NCBI GenBank assembly: GCA_900539945.1
Contig: UQDV01000011.1
Span: forward strand, 4,229 to 68,228
Source: an uncultured Faecalibacterium sp.
GTDB taxonomy: Bacteria; Bacillota; Clostridia; Oscillospirales; Ruminococcaceae
DNA length: 64,000 nucleotides
Reading direction: 5' to 3'
The first letter of the stretch is position 1, and each line of letters begins with the position of its first letter. This document shows, in pieces, positions 1 through 7,492 of this stretch. A model generated the notes under the pieces. The model was not told where the DNA came from and ran no database searches. It was given only the letters and a program-made list of their open reading frames with translations. Both the position numbers and the translations under genes were made by a program.

Positions 1-1547
1 AGGGCGTCACGGCCAAGCTGGATTATCTCGCCGACCTGGGCGTTGACTATCTCTGGCTGACCCCGTTTTTTCCCTCGCCGCAGCGGGACAACGGCTATGA
101 CGTGGCGGATTACCGCGCTATCGACCCGCGCTACGGCACGATGGAAGATTTGGAAGAACTCATCCGCGAGGCGGACAAGCGCGGCATTGGCCTGATGTTG
201 GATATGGTGTTCAACCACACCTCCACCGAGCATGCATGGTTCCAGCGGGCACTGGCCGGTGAGAAAAAGTATCAGGATTACTACATCTTTAAGAACGGAA
301 CCCCGGACAATCTGCCCACAAACTGGGTGTCCAAGTTCGGTGGCCCGGCATGGCAGTATGTGCCGCAGCTGGGCAAGTGGTATCTGCACCTGTTCGATGT
401 GACACAGGCAGACCTGAACTGGGAGAACCCGGCGGTGCGGGAAGAAATGGCCGACATCCTCCGTTTCTGGAAGGCGAAGGGAATCAAGGGATTCCGCTTT
501 GATGTGGTCAATCTGATTTCCAAACCGGAAGTGTATGAGGACGACTTTGCGGGCGATGGCCGTCGCTTCTACACCGATGGCCGCAATGTCCACAAATACC
601 TGAAAGAATTGGTGGCGGCAGGCGGCATCGACGGCATGGTGACGGTGGGCGAAATGTCCTCCACCTCGTTGGAAAACTGCATCGGATACACTGCTGCGGG
701 CAACCATGAACTGTCTATGTGCTTCAACTTCCATCATCTGAAGGTGGACTACAAGAACGGCGACAAATGGGCACTGATGCCTGCAGACCATCTTGCCCTG
801 AAAAAACTGTTCCAGACATGGCAGGAAGGGATGCAGGAGCACAACGGCTGGAACGCGCTGTTCTGGTGCAATCACGACCAGCCCCGTGCCGTGAGTCGCT
901 TTGGCAGCGATACGGCCTACTGGAAGGAAAGTGCCAAGATGCTGGCCGCCGCCATCCACTTCATGCGCGGTACGCCCTATATCTATCAGGGCGAAGAACT
1001 GGGTATGACCAATGCGCACTTTACCTCCATTGACCAGTACCGGGATGTAGAAAGCCTGAATTACTACAACATCCTGCGCGGCGAGGGCAAGTCCGAGGCC
1101 GAAACGCTCGACATCATCGCCCAGCGCAGCCGCGACAACGGCCGCACTCCGATGCAGTGGGATGCCAGCGCGAACGCAGGCTTCACCACCGGTACGCCGT
1201 GGATCGGCACCGCCGATAACTATCAGACCATCAACGCCGCCGCCGAGATGGACGACCCGGACTCGGTGCGCAGTTTCTACAAGACGCTGGTGCACCTGCG
1301 CAAACAGCACAAGGTCATCAGCGAGGGGAAAATCGAGTTCCTCTTCCCGGAAAATGCCGACCTGCTGGCCTACCGCCGCTATGGTGCGCCGGACGGAGAA
1401 GAGCTGCTGGTGCTGTGCAACCTGACAGCGCACGAAGTACCCGTCACCCTGCCGGAGGGGTGGGCCGGTACGGAAAAGCTGCTGGGCAACTACACGGAAA
1501 CGGCTGCTGCGCTGCGCCCCTATGAGTGCACCGTTCTGAAAAAATAA
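1..1547 (+). CDS. treC: Trehalose-6-phosphate hydrolase (GH13), 5' truncated by the window edge
   Basis: Hydrolyses trehalose 6-phosphate to glucose and glucose 6-phosphate in the cytoplasm after PTS uptake. The frame is open from the window start (first whole codon at base 3), so the true start lies upstream. GH13 signatures run in order: the segment ending NGYDVADY, DMVFNHT (region I), GFRFDVVNLISK with the nucleophile Asp (region II), TVGEMSS with the acid/base Glu (region III) and FWCNHDQPR (region IV). The blocks DGRRFYTDGRNVHKYL and MCFNFHHLKVDY are typical of phosphotrehalases rather than plain oligo-1,6-glucosidases, which are the alternative. The C-terminal beta-sandwich is complete. 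A hairpin terminator follows about 70 bases downstream, overlapping the end of the convergent recombinase gene. Confidence 0.88.
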   Translation, partial: GVTAKLDYLADLGVDYLWLTPFFPSPQRDNGYDVADYRAIDPRYGTMEDLEELIREADKRGIGLMLDMVFNHTSTEHAWFQRALAGEKKYQDYYIFKNGTPDNLPTNWVSKFGGPAWQYVPQLGKWYLHLFDVTQADLNWENPAVREEMADILRFWKAKGIKGFRFDVVNLISKPEVYEDDFAGDGRRFYTDGRNVHKYLKELVAAGGIDGMVTVGEMSSTSLENCIGYTAAGNHELSMCFNFHHLKVDYKNGDKWALMPADHLALKKLFQTWQEGMQEHNGWNALFWCNHDQPRAVSRFGSDTAYWKESAKMLAAAIHFMRGTPYIYQGEELGMTNAHFTSIDQYRDVESLNYYNILRGEGKSEAETLDIIAQRSRDNGRTPMQWDASANAGFTTGTPWIGTADNYQTINAAAEMDDPDSVRSFYKTLVHLRKQHKVISEGKIEFLFPENADLLAYRRYGAPDGEELLVLCNLTAHEVPVTLPEGWAGTEKLLGNYTETAAALRPYECTVLKK

Positions 1548-1619
1548 AAACAAGGTGTGTCCACCAGCAGAGTTCCCATAAAACAGTATTTGCAAAAGTT
1601 CCCTAAATGGGGAAGATTT

Positions 1620-1648
1620 GGCGTGACTTCGGTCACGCCTTTTCTTTT
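1620..1648 (+). terminator. Rho-independent terminator for treC
   Basis: A perfect 8-bp stem GGCGTGAC / GTCACGCC with a TTCG tetraloop is followed by TTTTCTTTT on the plus strand. The stem covers the stop codon of the convergent recombinase gene (stop at 1633-1635), so the terminator and the end of the mobile-element gene share bases. Confidence 0.8.
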
Positions 1649-3270
1649 GCTTCCAGTTCATCCAGAGGGATGTACCCCAGCCCATCGTACTTGATATGGA
1701 TGTGCTGCACCCGCTTTCCGCTGGACTTATCCGGGGCATCCACATAGATAGCCGACACCAGTTCACGGAGAGCATAGGGGGTGAGTTCTTCAATATGGAC
1801 GTACTTGTGCGCTTTCTGGACGAACTTTTCAATATTCTCAATTTGCTGTTCCTGTACTTCGACTTCCTGTTGGAAAGAGAGGACGTCCTCTTCCAGCTGC
1901 TTCTGCTCGGCATCGTAACTCTGGCTCATCATGTCGAAGCGGGCATCGCTCAGCTTTCCACTGGCGTTGTCCTCGTAGATTTTCATGAACAGCCGTTTGA
2001 GATCTGCGATTCGCTTCTCATTTCGGGCAAGCTGCTTCTTCAGGACAGTCAGCTTTTCGCTGCTTTCCACCCGAAGCTGTTCCTCCATGACCTTGCGGAA
2101 GTAGTCTTCATGGCAAAGGATGTAGTCTGTCACCTGCTGGATATGGTTCAGCACACGGCCTTCCAGAACCTTTACCCGGATGAAGTGTCCCTTGCACCTG
2201 CTCCCGTTCTTCTTGTGCAGAGAGCAATCAAAGAAGTCTTGACTGAAGTCCCTGTTATTGGACGAACCATATTGCATCTTGGAACCGCAGTCAGCACAGT
2301 AGACCATACCGGAGAAAATGCTGCTCTTGCCTGTCCGGGTCATGCGGTGACGCTGACTACGAATCTCCTGAACCTTTTCAAACACATCATCGTCGATAAT
2401 GCGCTCATGTGTATCCGAGAAGATAGCCTGATTTTTCACAGGATTCAGATGTTTCTTTTTATCCCAGATAGAGTTAGTATAGGTCTTGAAGTTGACTGTG
2501 CAGCCAGTGTACTCCCGGCGTTCCAGAATCAAACTTACTGCTCTTTTATCCCAGCGATAAGGGTCTTCCGGGGCAGGTGCGTTTGTACTCCGGCCATGGC
2601 TCAACTTGTAGGCGGTAGGAGTCAGAACTTTGTCCACCCACAGTTGGTTTGCAATTTGGGTCGGGCCACGGCCTTCCATGCACATGGAGAAGATGCGCTT
2701 CACGACCGCAGCCGCTTCCGGATCAACAAGCCAATGTTTCGGGTTCTCCGGGTCTTTCACATAGCCGTACGGCACATTGACCGTCAGCGGTACTCCACGC
2801 TCTCCCTTGGCCTTCTGAACGGCCCGAATCTTGCGGCTGGTATCGCGGGCGTAAAACTCGTTGAACCAGTTCTTAATGCCTGCAAAATCGTTGTTTATGC
2901 TGTTCGGGTCAATGGTGTCATAGTTGTCATTAATGGCAATGTAGCGAACGCCATACTGGGGAAAGGTAAAGTTGGTGTACAGACCAGTCAAGGCGGAATT
3001 GCGCCCCAGTCGGGACAAATCCTTCGTGATAACGATTCCTATATGTCCCGCTTCGATCTCGGTCAGCATACTCTGGAAGCCGGGACGGTCATAGTTCGTG
3101 CCGGAGTAGCCATCATCCACAAAGAACACCGGGTTCGGGAAGTGGTTCTTTTTGGCGTATTCCAGAAGGATGGCCTTCTGGTTCTCAATGGACAGGCTTT
3201 CACCGAGCCGTGCGTCCTCTTGCGACAGTCGGCAGTAAAGTGCGGTGATTTTATTCGTTGCTCCAGACAT
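1633..3270 (-). CDS. Large serine site-specific recombinase (Tn4451/TndX type)
   Basis: Likely catalyses excision and integration of the mobile element in which it lies. Domains of the 545-residue protein: resolvase catalytic domain (about 8-155) with ALYCRLSQED, where Ser16 is the presumed nucleophile, and DLSRLGRN; recombinase domain (about 175-290); a zinc ribbon (CADCGSKM, then CSLHKKNGSRC); a long coiled-coil; and a C-terminal DUF4368-like tail ending near YIPLDELEAKEKA. The start at 3270 has AAGGAGGA seven bases upstream. An in-frame upstream ATG at 3357 overlaps the previous stop as ATGA and would add 29 residues, but it lacks a comparable ribosome site and family members begin near MSGATNKITALYCRLS. 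The base composition is more AT-rich than that of the surrounding chromosome. Confidence 0.93.
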   Translation of the reverse strand: MSGATNKITALYCRLSQEDARLGESLSIENQKAILLEYAKKNHFPNPVFFVDDGYSGTNYDRPGFQSMLTEIEAGHIGIVITKDLSRLGRNSALTGLYTNFTFPQYGVRYIAINDNYDTIDPNSINNDFAGIKNWFNEFYARDTSRKIRAVQKAKGERGVPLTVNVPYGYVKDPENPKHWLVDPEAAAVVKRIFSMCMEGRGPTQIANQLWVDKVLTPTAYKLSHGRSTNAPAPEDPYRWDKRAVSLILERREYTGCTVNFKTYTNSIWDKKKHLNPVKNQAIFSDTHERIIDDDVFEKVQEIRSQRHRMTRTGKSSIFSGMVYCADCGSKMQYGSSNNRDFSQDFFDCSLHKKNGSRCKGHFIRVKVLEGRVLNHIQQVTDYILCHEDYFRKVMEEQLRVESSEKLTVLKKQLARNEKRIADLKRLFMKIYEDNASGKLSDARFDMMSQSYDAEQKQLEEDVLSFQQEVEVQEQQIENIEKFVQKAHKYVHIEELTPYALRELVSAIYVDAPDKSSGKRVQHIHIKYDGLGYIPLDELEAKEKA

Positions 3271-3277
3271 TGTTGTG

Positions 3278-3285
3278 TCCTCCTT
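3278..3285 (-). promoter_or_regulatory. Shine-Dalgarno site that decides the recombinase start
   Basis: AAGGAGGA on the minus strand lies seven bases before the ATG at 3270. It favours this start over the translationally coupled ATG at 3357. Confidence 0.7.
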
Positions 3286-3353
3286 ACTCTGTGGAGCAAC
3301 TGTCGGTACAGGATTGGTTACCGGGTCAAGTATAGCAGAATTGGACGCAGTTG

Positions 3354-3818
3354 TCATTCGTCTGCACCCTCATCTTCAAATTTTTGCTGGGCGTTCTTGG
3401 CAACAATGCGCTCCAGCTTCTTCAAAAAGGATTCCTTGCCCTCATAGCTGCCGGTCACGGTGTAGGTGGTGTGACCGACTTTCTCCGTGGTGGTCAGTTC
3501 AGGAATCCAGAATGCAGACAGGTTCTTGACATGGAGATTGCCGTTCTCATCTACATAGGAGCCGTGTTTCTTCTGCTCTTCGGTCAAGGGCTGCCGCTTG
3601 AAATAGATTTCATTTTCGGAGATGCTCACGGTTTCGCTGGCTTGCTCCTTCGGGGTATTGTCATACAGCTGTGCGAAAAACGCCAATGCATCTTCGGGTG
3701 GTTCTTCCTCCATGAGTTGCTCGAAAACTCGCTGTTCCTCTGCCGAGAGGTTGTTCCATGCAGCATCCAACTCCTGCTCACTGGCTGCATTGACAAAGGC
3801 TTCGATTTCTTTTTTCAT
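3354..3818 (-). CDS. Mobile-element accessory protein with TnpW-like C-terminus
   Basis: A 154-residue protein directly upstream of, and probably cotranscribed with, the serine recombinase. The N-terminal half is acidic and helical (MKKEIEAFVNAASEQELDAA, then a run of Glu around EEEPPEDA). The C-terminal part contains KVGHTTYTVTGSYEG followed by LKKLERIVAKN, which resembles the small TnpW family of clostridial transposons (xKIGxTTYxVxxxF...KxxRL). Start 3818 has AGGAGG at the correct spacing; an upstream in-frame codon at 3899 has none. It may be a recombinase partner or regulator; the function is unproven and the TnpW link is my inference from the motif alone. Confidence 0.65.
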   Translation of the reverse strand: MKKEIEAFVNAASEQELDAAWNNLSAEEQRVFEQLMEEEPPEDALAFFAQLYDNTPKEQASETVSISENEIYFKRQPLTEEQKKHGSYVDENGNLHVKNLSAFWIPELTTTEKVGHTTYTVTGSYEGKESFLKKLERIVAKNAQQKFEDEGADE

Positions 3819-3900
3819 GGTGCATCCTCCTTTGGCTGTGAAAAGCGGATTTTCAAAAAGTGTGGGTTTTCGTGAGAGCAAGAATCGTCCCGTGGCCACA

Positions 3901-3921
3901 AATTTTCAATACTTGAAAATT
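3901..3921. promoter_or_regulatory. Perfect inverted repeat upstream of the accessory gene (possible operator)
   Basis: AATTTTCAA, three bases, TTGAAAATT. The 9-bp arms are perfect. It lies about 80 bases upstream of the start at 3818, where an operator or promoter element would be expected. No regulator gene is visible in this segment. Confidence 0.35.
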
Positions 3922-3979
3922 CTTGCCCCTTTGGGACTGCTTCTTGTTGGGGCGTGCCTGCCCCAAACCCTGCTAGATA

Positions 3980-4004
3980 AAAGCAAAGGGGCATTATCTG
4001 CCCC
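3980..4004 (-). terminator. Terminator at the end of yjdF
   Basis: On the minus strand the stem GGGGCA / TGCCCC has a five-base loop containing the yjdF stop codon and is followed by TTTGCTTTTATC. Confidence 0.55.
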
Positions 4005-4410
4005 GATGCTTTTCCTTTCGCTTCTGCTGTTTCAGTTCAAACTGACGCTGCTTTTCTGCTTCGCGTTGTTTCCGGCTAAGTGCTTTTCGCACCAGCTTGT
4101 TTTCTTCTCGCTGCATTTGCAACGCCTGCTGTGACTTTGTACCGATTCCTGTGGCAACTGTTTCCTTTCGGATTTGCCGTTGCAATCGCTTTGGGTTCAC
4201 AGACTCTTTCTTTACAACTGTCTCAACAGATGGACTGAAGCGCAGCCGACTGTAATTTTTGAGCAGATACTCCCAGACTTCATAGTCCTTTGGTTCTGCA
4301 CCAAACACGACTTTACACACTGAAAGCTTTCTTCTCTCAATACGTTCAAATACTCCAATCCAGAATGGAGCCTCAAAAAATACAGTCAGCTTTGTAGAAT
4401 CAATATCCAT
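3994..4410 (-). CDS. yjdF: YjdF family protein (DUF2992)
   Basis: A 138-residue protein. The N-terminal half fits the YjdF/DUF2992 family: KLTVFFEAPFWIGVFER, then VCKVVFGAEPKDYEVWEYLL. The C-terminal half is a very basic Lys/Arg/Gln helix (about residues 90-138) with KQREAEKQRQFELKQQ, as in other members. Its biochemical role is not known. In many firmicutes the gene is controlled by the yjdF riboswitch, which responds to azaaromatic compounds, and the structured leader here (about 4425-4540) is consistent with that. It lies between the element's recombinase genes and the FMN-riboswitch riboflavin operon, so a link to flavin-like or planar aromatic compounds is plausible but inferred. Confidence 0.82.
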   Translation of the reverse strand: MDIDSTKLTVFFEAPFWIGVFERIERRKLSVCKVVFGAEPKDYEVWEYLLKNYSRLRFSPSVETVVKKESVNPKRLQRQIRKETVATGIGTKSQQALQMQREENKLVRKALSRKQREAEKQRQFELKQQKRKEKHRGR

Positions 4411-4424
4411 AACGAAACCCTCCT

Positions 4425-4540
4425 GAAATAAATCCTTACAGGAACGGACAACCCGGAGGGGAAGGTTACTTACCTACACCGTGCGGTGTAGACGGCTGGG
4501 CTACCTACCAGCTCTGGCATCTCTCAGAAAGAAATGCGTT
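4425..4540 (-). promoter_or_regulatory. Putative yjdF (azaaromatic) riboswitch leader
   Basis: The minus-strand leader of yjdF is rich in structure: GAGCTGGTAGGTAGCCCAGC; a hairpin CTACACC / GGTGTAG with a GCAC loop (4474-4491); then GTAAGTAACC and a pyrimidine-rich block before the AGGAGG site. The gene identity and the compact leader fold fit the yjdF motif. I could not run a covariance model, so boundaries are approximate. Confidence 0.6.
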
Positions 4541-4630
4541 GCGTTTTTATCCTGCTTTTATTATATAAAGCACATCCCTGTGCATTATATCTACCTTAAT
4601 TGGTTTTCCAAGTGAAGTATACCACACTCG

Positions 4631-4644
4631 TGGTCAAATGACCA
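4631..4644. repeat. Short palindrome in the element's non-coding block
   Basis: TGGTCAAATGACCA has perfect 6-bp arms around AA. It lies about 30 bases from the larger 15-bp inverted repeat at 4675-4713, so the two may be parts of one protein-binding region. Confidence 0.4.
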
Positions 4645-4674
4645 CCCATATATACGAGAATTTGGCTGTTTTAC

Positions 4675-4713
4675 TGCGTACGTGCGTACCAACCTTCCGT
4701 ACGCACGTACGCA
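4675..4713. repeat. 15-bp perfect inverted repeat
   Basis: TGCGTACGTGCGTAC (4675-4689) and GTACGCACGTACGCA (4699-4713) are separated by nine bases. Each arm is itself nearly palindromic around GTACGTGCGTAC. The repeat is not followed by a T-run, so it is unlikely to be a terminator. A recombinase, relaxase or repressor site is more likely, given the neighbouring recombinase gene. Confidence 0.6.
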
Positions 4714-4799
4714 GCGATTCGTCCGAAACGTACCTTATACAACCGTTCCCCCTCGGAGAGCCCACGGCACTTTGCAGGCCGCAGGGATGAAAGTGTCAT

Positions 4800-5053
4800 A
4801 GTGGGTTATTACACTTCCGCAGAAGTGCCTTTTCCTCGCCGCAAACAGCCGGGGTGCGCCTTTGTGAGAGCTTTCTATGCGGCGAATCCACATCGCCCAC
4901 AGGCGATGTGAGCAGGGATTCTAAGGGGCGCAGCACCCTTGGCACACAACTTTGCTACAAAGTCTAGTGTGTTACACCTTTCCAGAGGTGTACACGTTCC
5001 TGAAATGCAAAAAGTCCCATATCCAATACCTTGACGGTGCGGACATGGGACTT
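4800..5053. other. Stem-loop-rich non-coding block, possible transfer origin or element end
   Basis: No gene is visible from 4411 to 5742. This part has consecutive hairpins: CACTTC / GAAGTG (4812-4827), CACATCGCC / GGCGATGTG with CACA loop (4889-4910), ACTTTG / CAAAGT (about 4949-4962), TACACCT / AGGTGTA (4973-4992), and AAGTCCCAT / ATGGGACTT (5012-5053). The pattern resembles transfer origins and recombinase attachment regions of clostridial integrative elements, but no relaxase gene is present in the window. The assignment is an inference. Confidence 0.35.
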
Positions 5054-5189
5054 GATGCTTCCTTGGCCTAGCCGGGTACTCGTAACCAATCCTGACAGGC
5101 AGTTGCCGTGTCATTTCTCGAAAACTGTTTTACGAATACCCAGCACCTGGACGCACCCTGCCAAAATCCACATACGACAGCGATATGAG

Positions 5190-5226
5190 AAACAGAGCGT
5201 TCCCCATCGGGAACGCTCTGTTTTCT
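5190..5226. terminator. Strong rho-independent terminator
   Basis: CAGAGCGTTCCC / GGGAACGCTCTG (5193-5204 and 5209-5220) has a CATC loop and flanking AAA/TTT, followed by TTTTCTTT. It works in the plus direction and possibly in both. It separates the mobile-element block from the riboflavin promoter. Confidence 0.8.
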
Positions 5227-5426
5227 TTACTGGTGGTATGATGAGCCTGTTCTGCCTGCCATGCGGCAAGCTCGCTTTTGAGAACACGTCACTTTCGGCA
5301 GCTTGCAAGAAAACACGGTGAAAACTTTGGCAAAAAGAGAGAGAACTGGACGGTGCCAGCCCTCTTGACAAGGTTTTTCTACGAAATGTTGTTCCATCCC
5401 GGTTTTGTCCCGGTTTCAAAAAGGGC
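5227..5426. other. Non-coding spacer between terminator and riboflavin promoter
   Basis: I see no convincing coding sequence or RNA here. Short open frames on either strand lack ribosome sites and family features. Confidence 0.5.
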
Positions 5427-5455
5427 TTGCATTCGGTTATATACCATGCTATAAT
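5427..5455 (+). promoter_or_regulatory. Sigma-A promoter of the riboflavin operon
   Basis: TTGCAT at 5427-5432, a 17-base spacer and a consensus TATAAT at 5450-5455. It lies about 25 bases before the FMN aptamer. Confidence 0.8.
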
Positions 5456-5478
5456 GCTCCCAGAAATTGAATCAAGAA

Positions 5479-5585
5479 TCTTCAGGGCAGGGTGCGATTC
5501 CCTACCGGTGGTACAGCCCACGAGCCGCAAGGCATGATTCGGTGAAACTCCGAAGCCGACAGTACAGTCTGGATGAAAGAAGATA
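5479..5585 (+). promoter_or_regulatory. FMN riboswitch (RFN element)
   Basis: Conserved RFN blocks appear in order: ATCTTCAGGGCAGGGTG, ATTCCCTACCGGTGGTA, AGCCCACGAGC, GATTCGGTGAAACTCCG, AAGCCGACAGT, and GTCTGGATGAAAGAAGAT closing the P1 stem. It controls the ribD-ribE-ribBA-ribH operon: FMN binding is expected to favour the downstream terminator. Confidence 0.96.
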
Positions 5586-5629
5586 GGAAAGCATAGAGAA
5601 ACCACAAGATCTCTGTACTCATGGAAGCT

Positions 5630-5666
5630 GCTCTGAGATGCGTTTGCATTTCAGAGCTTTCTTTTT
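5630..5666 (+). terminator. Expression-platform terminator of the FMN riboswitch
   Basis: GCTCTGAGATG / CATTTCAGAGC (5630-5640 and 5647-5657) with a six-base loop is followed by TTTCTTTTT. It lies 45 bases after the aptamer, as expected for FMN-dependent transcription termination. Confidence 0.85.
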
Positions 5667-5695
5667 GCGCAGGAGATACTGCGCCTGTTTGCCTT

Positions 5696-5725
5696 GCCCT
5701 GAACAATCTGGTTCGGGGCTTTTTT
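5696..5725 (+). terminator. Second terminator-like hairpin directly before ribD
   Basis: GCCCTGAAC / GTTCGGGGC (5696-5704 and 5711-5719; one G-T pair) is followed by TTTTTT. It ends 16 bases before the ribD start and so leaves the GGAGGC ribosome site just outside the stem. Confidence 0.7.
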
Positions 5726-5741
5726 ATTTGGAGGCAGAGAG

Positions 5742-6848
5742 ATGAACGATACAGAGTATATGCGTCTTGCCTTAGAACTGGCTAAAAAAGGATGCGGATG
5801 GACATCCCCAAATCCGATGGTGGGTGCTGTCATTGTAAAAGATGGTCAGATCATCGGGCAGGGATGGCATGAACGGTATGGCCAGCCCCATGCGGAGCGA
5901 AATGCGTTAGCATCCTGCGCTGTTGACCCCGAAGGGGCAACGATGTATGTGACGCTGGAGCCCTGCTGTCATTTTGGGAAACAGCCGCCGTGTGTGAATG
6001 CTATTCTGGAAGCGGGCATCAGCCGGGTCGTAGTGGGGTCGGCAGACCCAAACCCGCTGGTGTCGGGAAAAGGAATTGCTGCTTTACGGGTGCAGGGGGT
6101 AGCGGTGACGGAAGGCGTTTTGCGGGAAGAATGCGACGCACTCAATCGGATATTCTTCCATTTTATAACGACAAAACGCCCGTTTGTTTCTATGAAGTAT
6201 GCCATGACAATGGACGGAAAAATTGCCACGGTTACGGGCGCATCCAAATGGATTACAAGTGAAGCTGCCCGAGCGTATGTTCAACAACAGCGGCATCGTT
6301 TCAGCGGAATCATGGTCGGTGTCGGAACCATTCTTGCCGATGATCCCTTATTGACCTGCCACATGGAGAACGGAAAAAATCCAGTTCGCATTGTCTGCGA
6401 TACTCAGCTGCGGACACCATTGCAAGCACAGGTGGTCGCAACAGCAAAACAGATCCCGACCATCCTTGCGACCTGCTGCGCCGACCCGAAACGGCAGGCG
6501 ATATATCGACAGGCTGGGTGCCGAGTGATTTGTCTGGACAAAAGGAACGGTCACGTTGACCTTGTACAACTTATGGAAAAACTTGGTCAGGAACAAATCG
6601 ACAGCATTCTTCTGGAAGGCGGAGGGACACTGAACTGGGCAGCACTGGAAAGCGGCGTTGTTCAACAGGTGCAGGCGTACATTGCCCCAAAGCTGTTCGG
6701 CGGACAGGAAGCAAAAACACCGGTGGAAGGTGCAGGAGTTCCTATGCCGAGTGCAGCATTCCGGCTGAAAAACAGCAGCCTGACCCATCTTGGCGAGGAT
6801 ATCCTGATTGAAAGCGAGGTCGAGTATCCATGTTCACCGGAATTATAG
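5742..6848 (+). CDS. ribD: Bifunctional riboflavin biosynthesis deaminase/reductase RibD
   Basis: Cytoplasmic enzyme of riboflavin synthesis: it deaminates the pyrimidine product of GTP cyclohydrolase II and then reduces the ribose side chain with NADPH. The 368-residue length is normal. The N-terminal deaminase has zinc ligands His50 in HAERNAL and Cys75 and Cys84 in LEPCCHFGKQPPC. The C-terminal reductase begins near FVSMKYAMTMDGKIAT and includes ILLEGGGTLNW. GGAGGC precedes the start. The gene overlaps ribE by 19 bases, so the two are translationally coupled. It is first in an FMN-riboswitch operon. The coding sequence is somewhat AT-richer than the chromosome further right. Confidence 0.97.
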   Translation: MNDTEYMRLALELAKKGCGWTSPNPMVGAVIVKDGQIIGQGWHERYGQPHAERNALASCAVDPEGATMYVTLEPCCHFGKQPPCVNAILEAGISRVVVGSADPNPLVSGKGIAALRVQGVAVTEGVLREECDALNRIFFHFITTKRPFVSMKYAMTMDGKIATVTGASKWITSEAARAYVQQQRHRFSGIMVGVGTILADDPLLTCHMENGKNPVRIVCDTQLRTPLQAQVVATAKQIPTILATCCADPKRQAIYRQAGCRVICLDKRNGHVDLVQLMEKLGQEQIDSILLEGGGTLNWAALESGVVQQVQAYIAPKLFGGQEAKTPVEGAGVPMPSAAFRLKNSSLTHLGEDILIESEVEYPCSPEL

Positions 6849-7480
6849 AAGAAGTCGGAACCGTAAAGCAGATCACGCATGGGCAGCATTCGGAAGTGCT
6901 GAACATTCAGGCACGGACCGTTCTGGAAAACACAAAAATCGGTGACAGCATCGCAGTGAATGGCATCTGCCTGACCGTTACCCGGCTTTTTGCAGACAGC
7001 TTTTCTGCCGATGTTATGCATGAAACCCTGAACCGCTCCTCTCTTGCAGGTCTTATGGTCGGGAGCAGGGTCAATCTGGAACGGGCAATGGCTGCGGATG
7101 GACGGTTCGGCGGGCATATTGTGGCGGGTCATGTGGATGGCACCGGGTGCATCCTGCGAATCGAAAAAGACGACAATGCGGTCTGGTTTACCATCCATGC
7201 GGAACCAAATCTTTTGCGCTATGTCGTGGAAAAAGGCTCCATCACGGTCGATGGTATAAGCCTGACGGTGGCAGAAGTCGGTTCGGATGCGTTTTCAGTG
7301 TCCACCATCCCTCACACCGTCAGCTGTACAAATCTGTGTCAAAGACACAAAAACGATGTGGTAAATCTGGAGACCGACATCCTTGGCAAGTATGTCGAAA
7401 AGCTGTTTCAGCCGATACCGCAGGAACACCGGAAAAGCTCTGTCACGAAAGAAATGCTGATACGCTACGGATTTGAATAA
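6830..7480 (+). CDS. ribE: Riboflavin synthase alpha chain
   Basis: Catalyses dismutation of two 6,7-dimethyl-8-ribityllumazines to riboflavin. The 216-residue protein begins with the typical MFTGIIEEVG and has two homologous lumazine-binding repeats: NGICLTVT in the first and DGISLTVA in the second, each followed by a beta-barrel core. The last residues (about 195-216) form the trimerisation helix. It starts inside ribD and ends 12 bases before ribBA, which fits one polycistronic message. Confidence 0.96.
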   Translation: MFTGIIEEVGTVKQITHGQHSEVLNIQARTVLENTKIGDSIAVNGICLTVTRLFADSFSADVMHETLNRSSLAGLMVGSRVNLERAMAADGRFGGHIVAGHVDGTGCILRIEKDDNAVWFTIHAEPNLLRYVVEKGSITVDGISLTVAEVGSDAFSVSTIPHTVSCTNLCQRHKNDVVNLETDILGKYVEKLFQPIPQEHRKSSVTKEMLIRYGFE

Positions 7481-7492
7481 GGAGAAACGACG

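Noticed and set aside
1..1547. Annotation of the first gene as oligo-1,6-glucosidase
   Set aside because: The DGRRFYTDG and FNFHHLKVDY blocks fit phosphotrehalases better; kept only as an alternative.
1696..3447. A 583-codon plus-strand frame opposite the serine recombinase
   Set aside because: Antisense to a gene with catalytic and zinc-ribbon motifs; no ribosome site.
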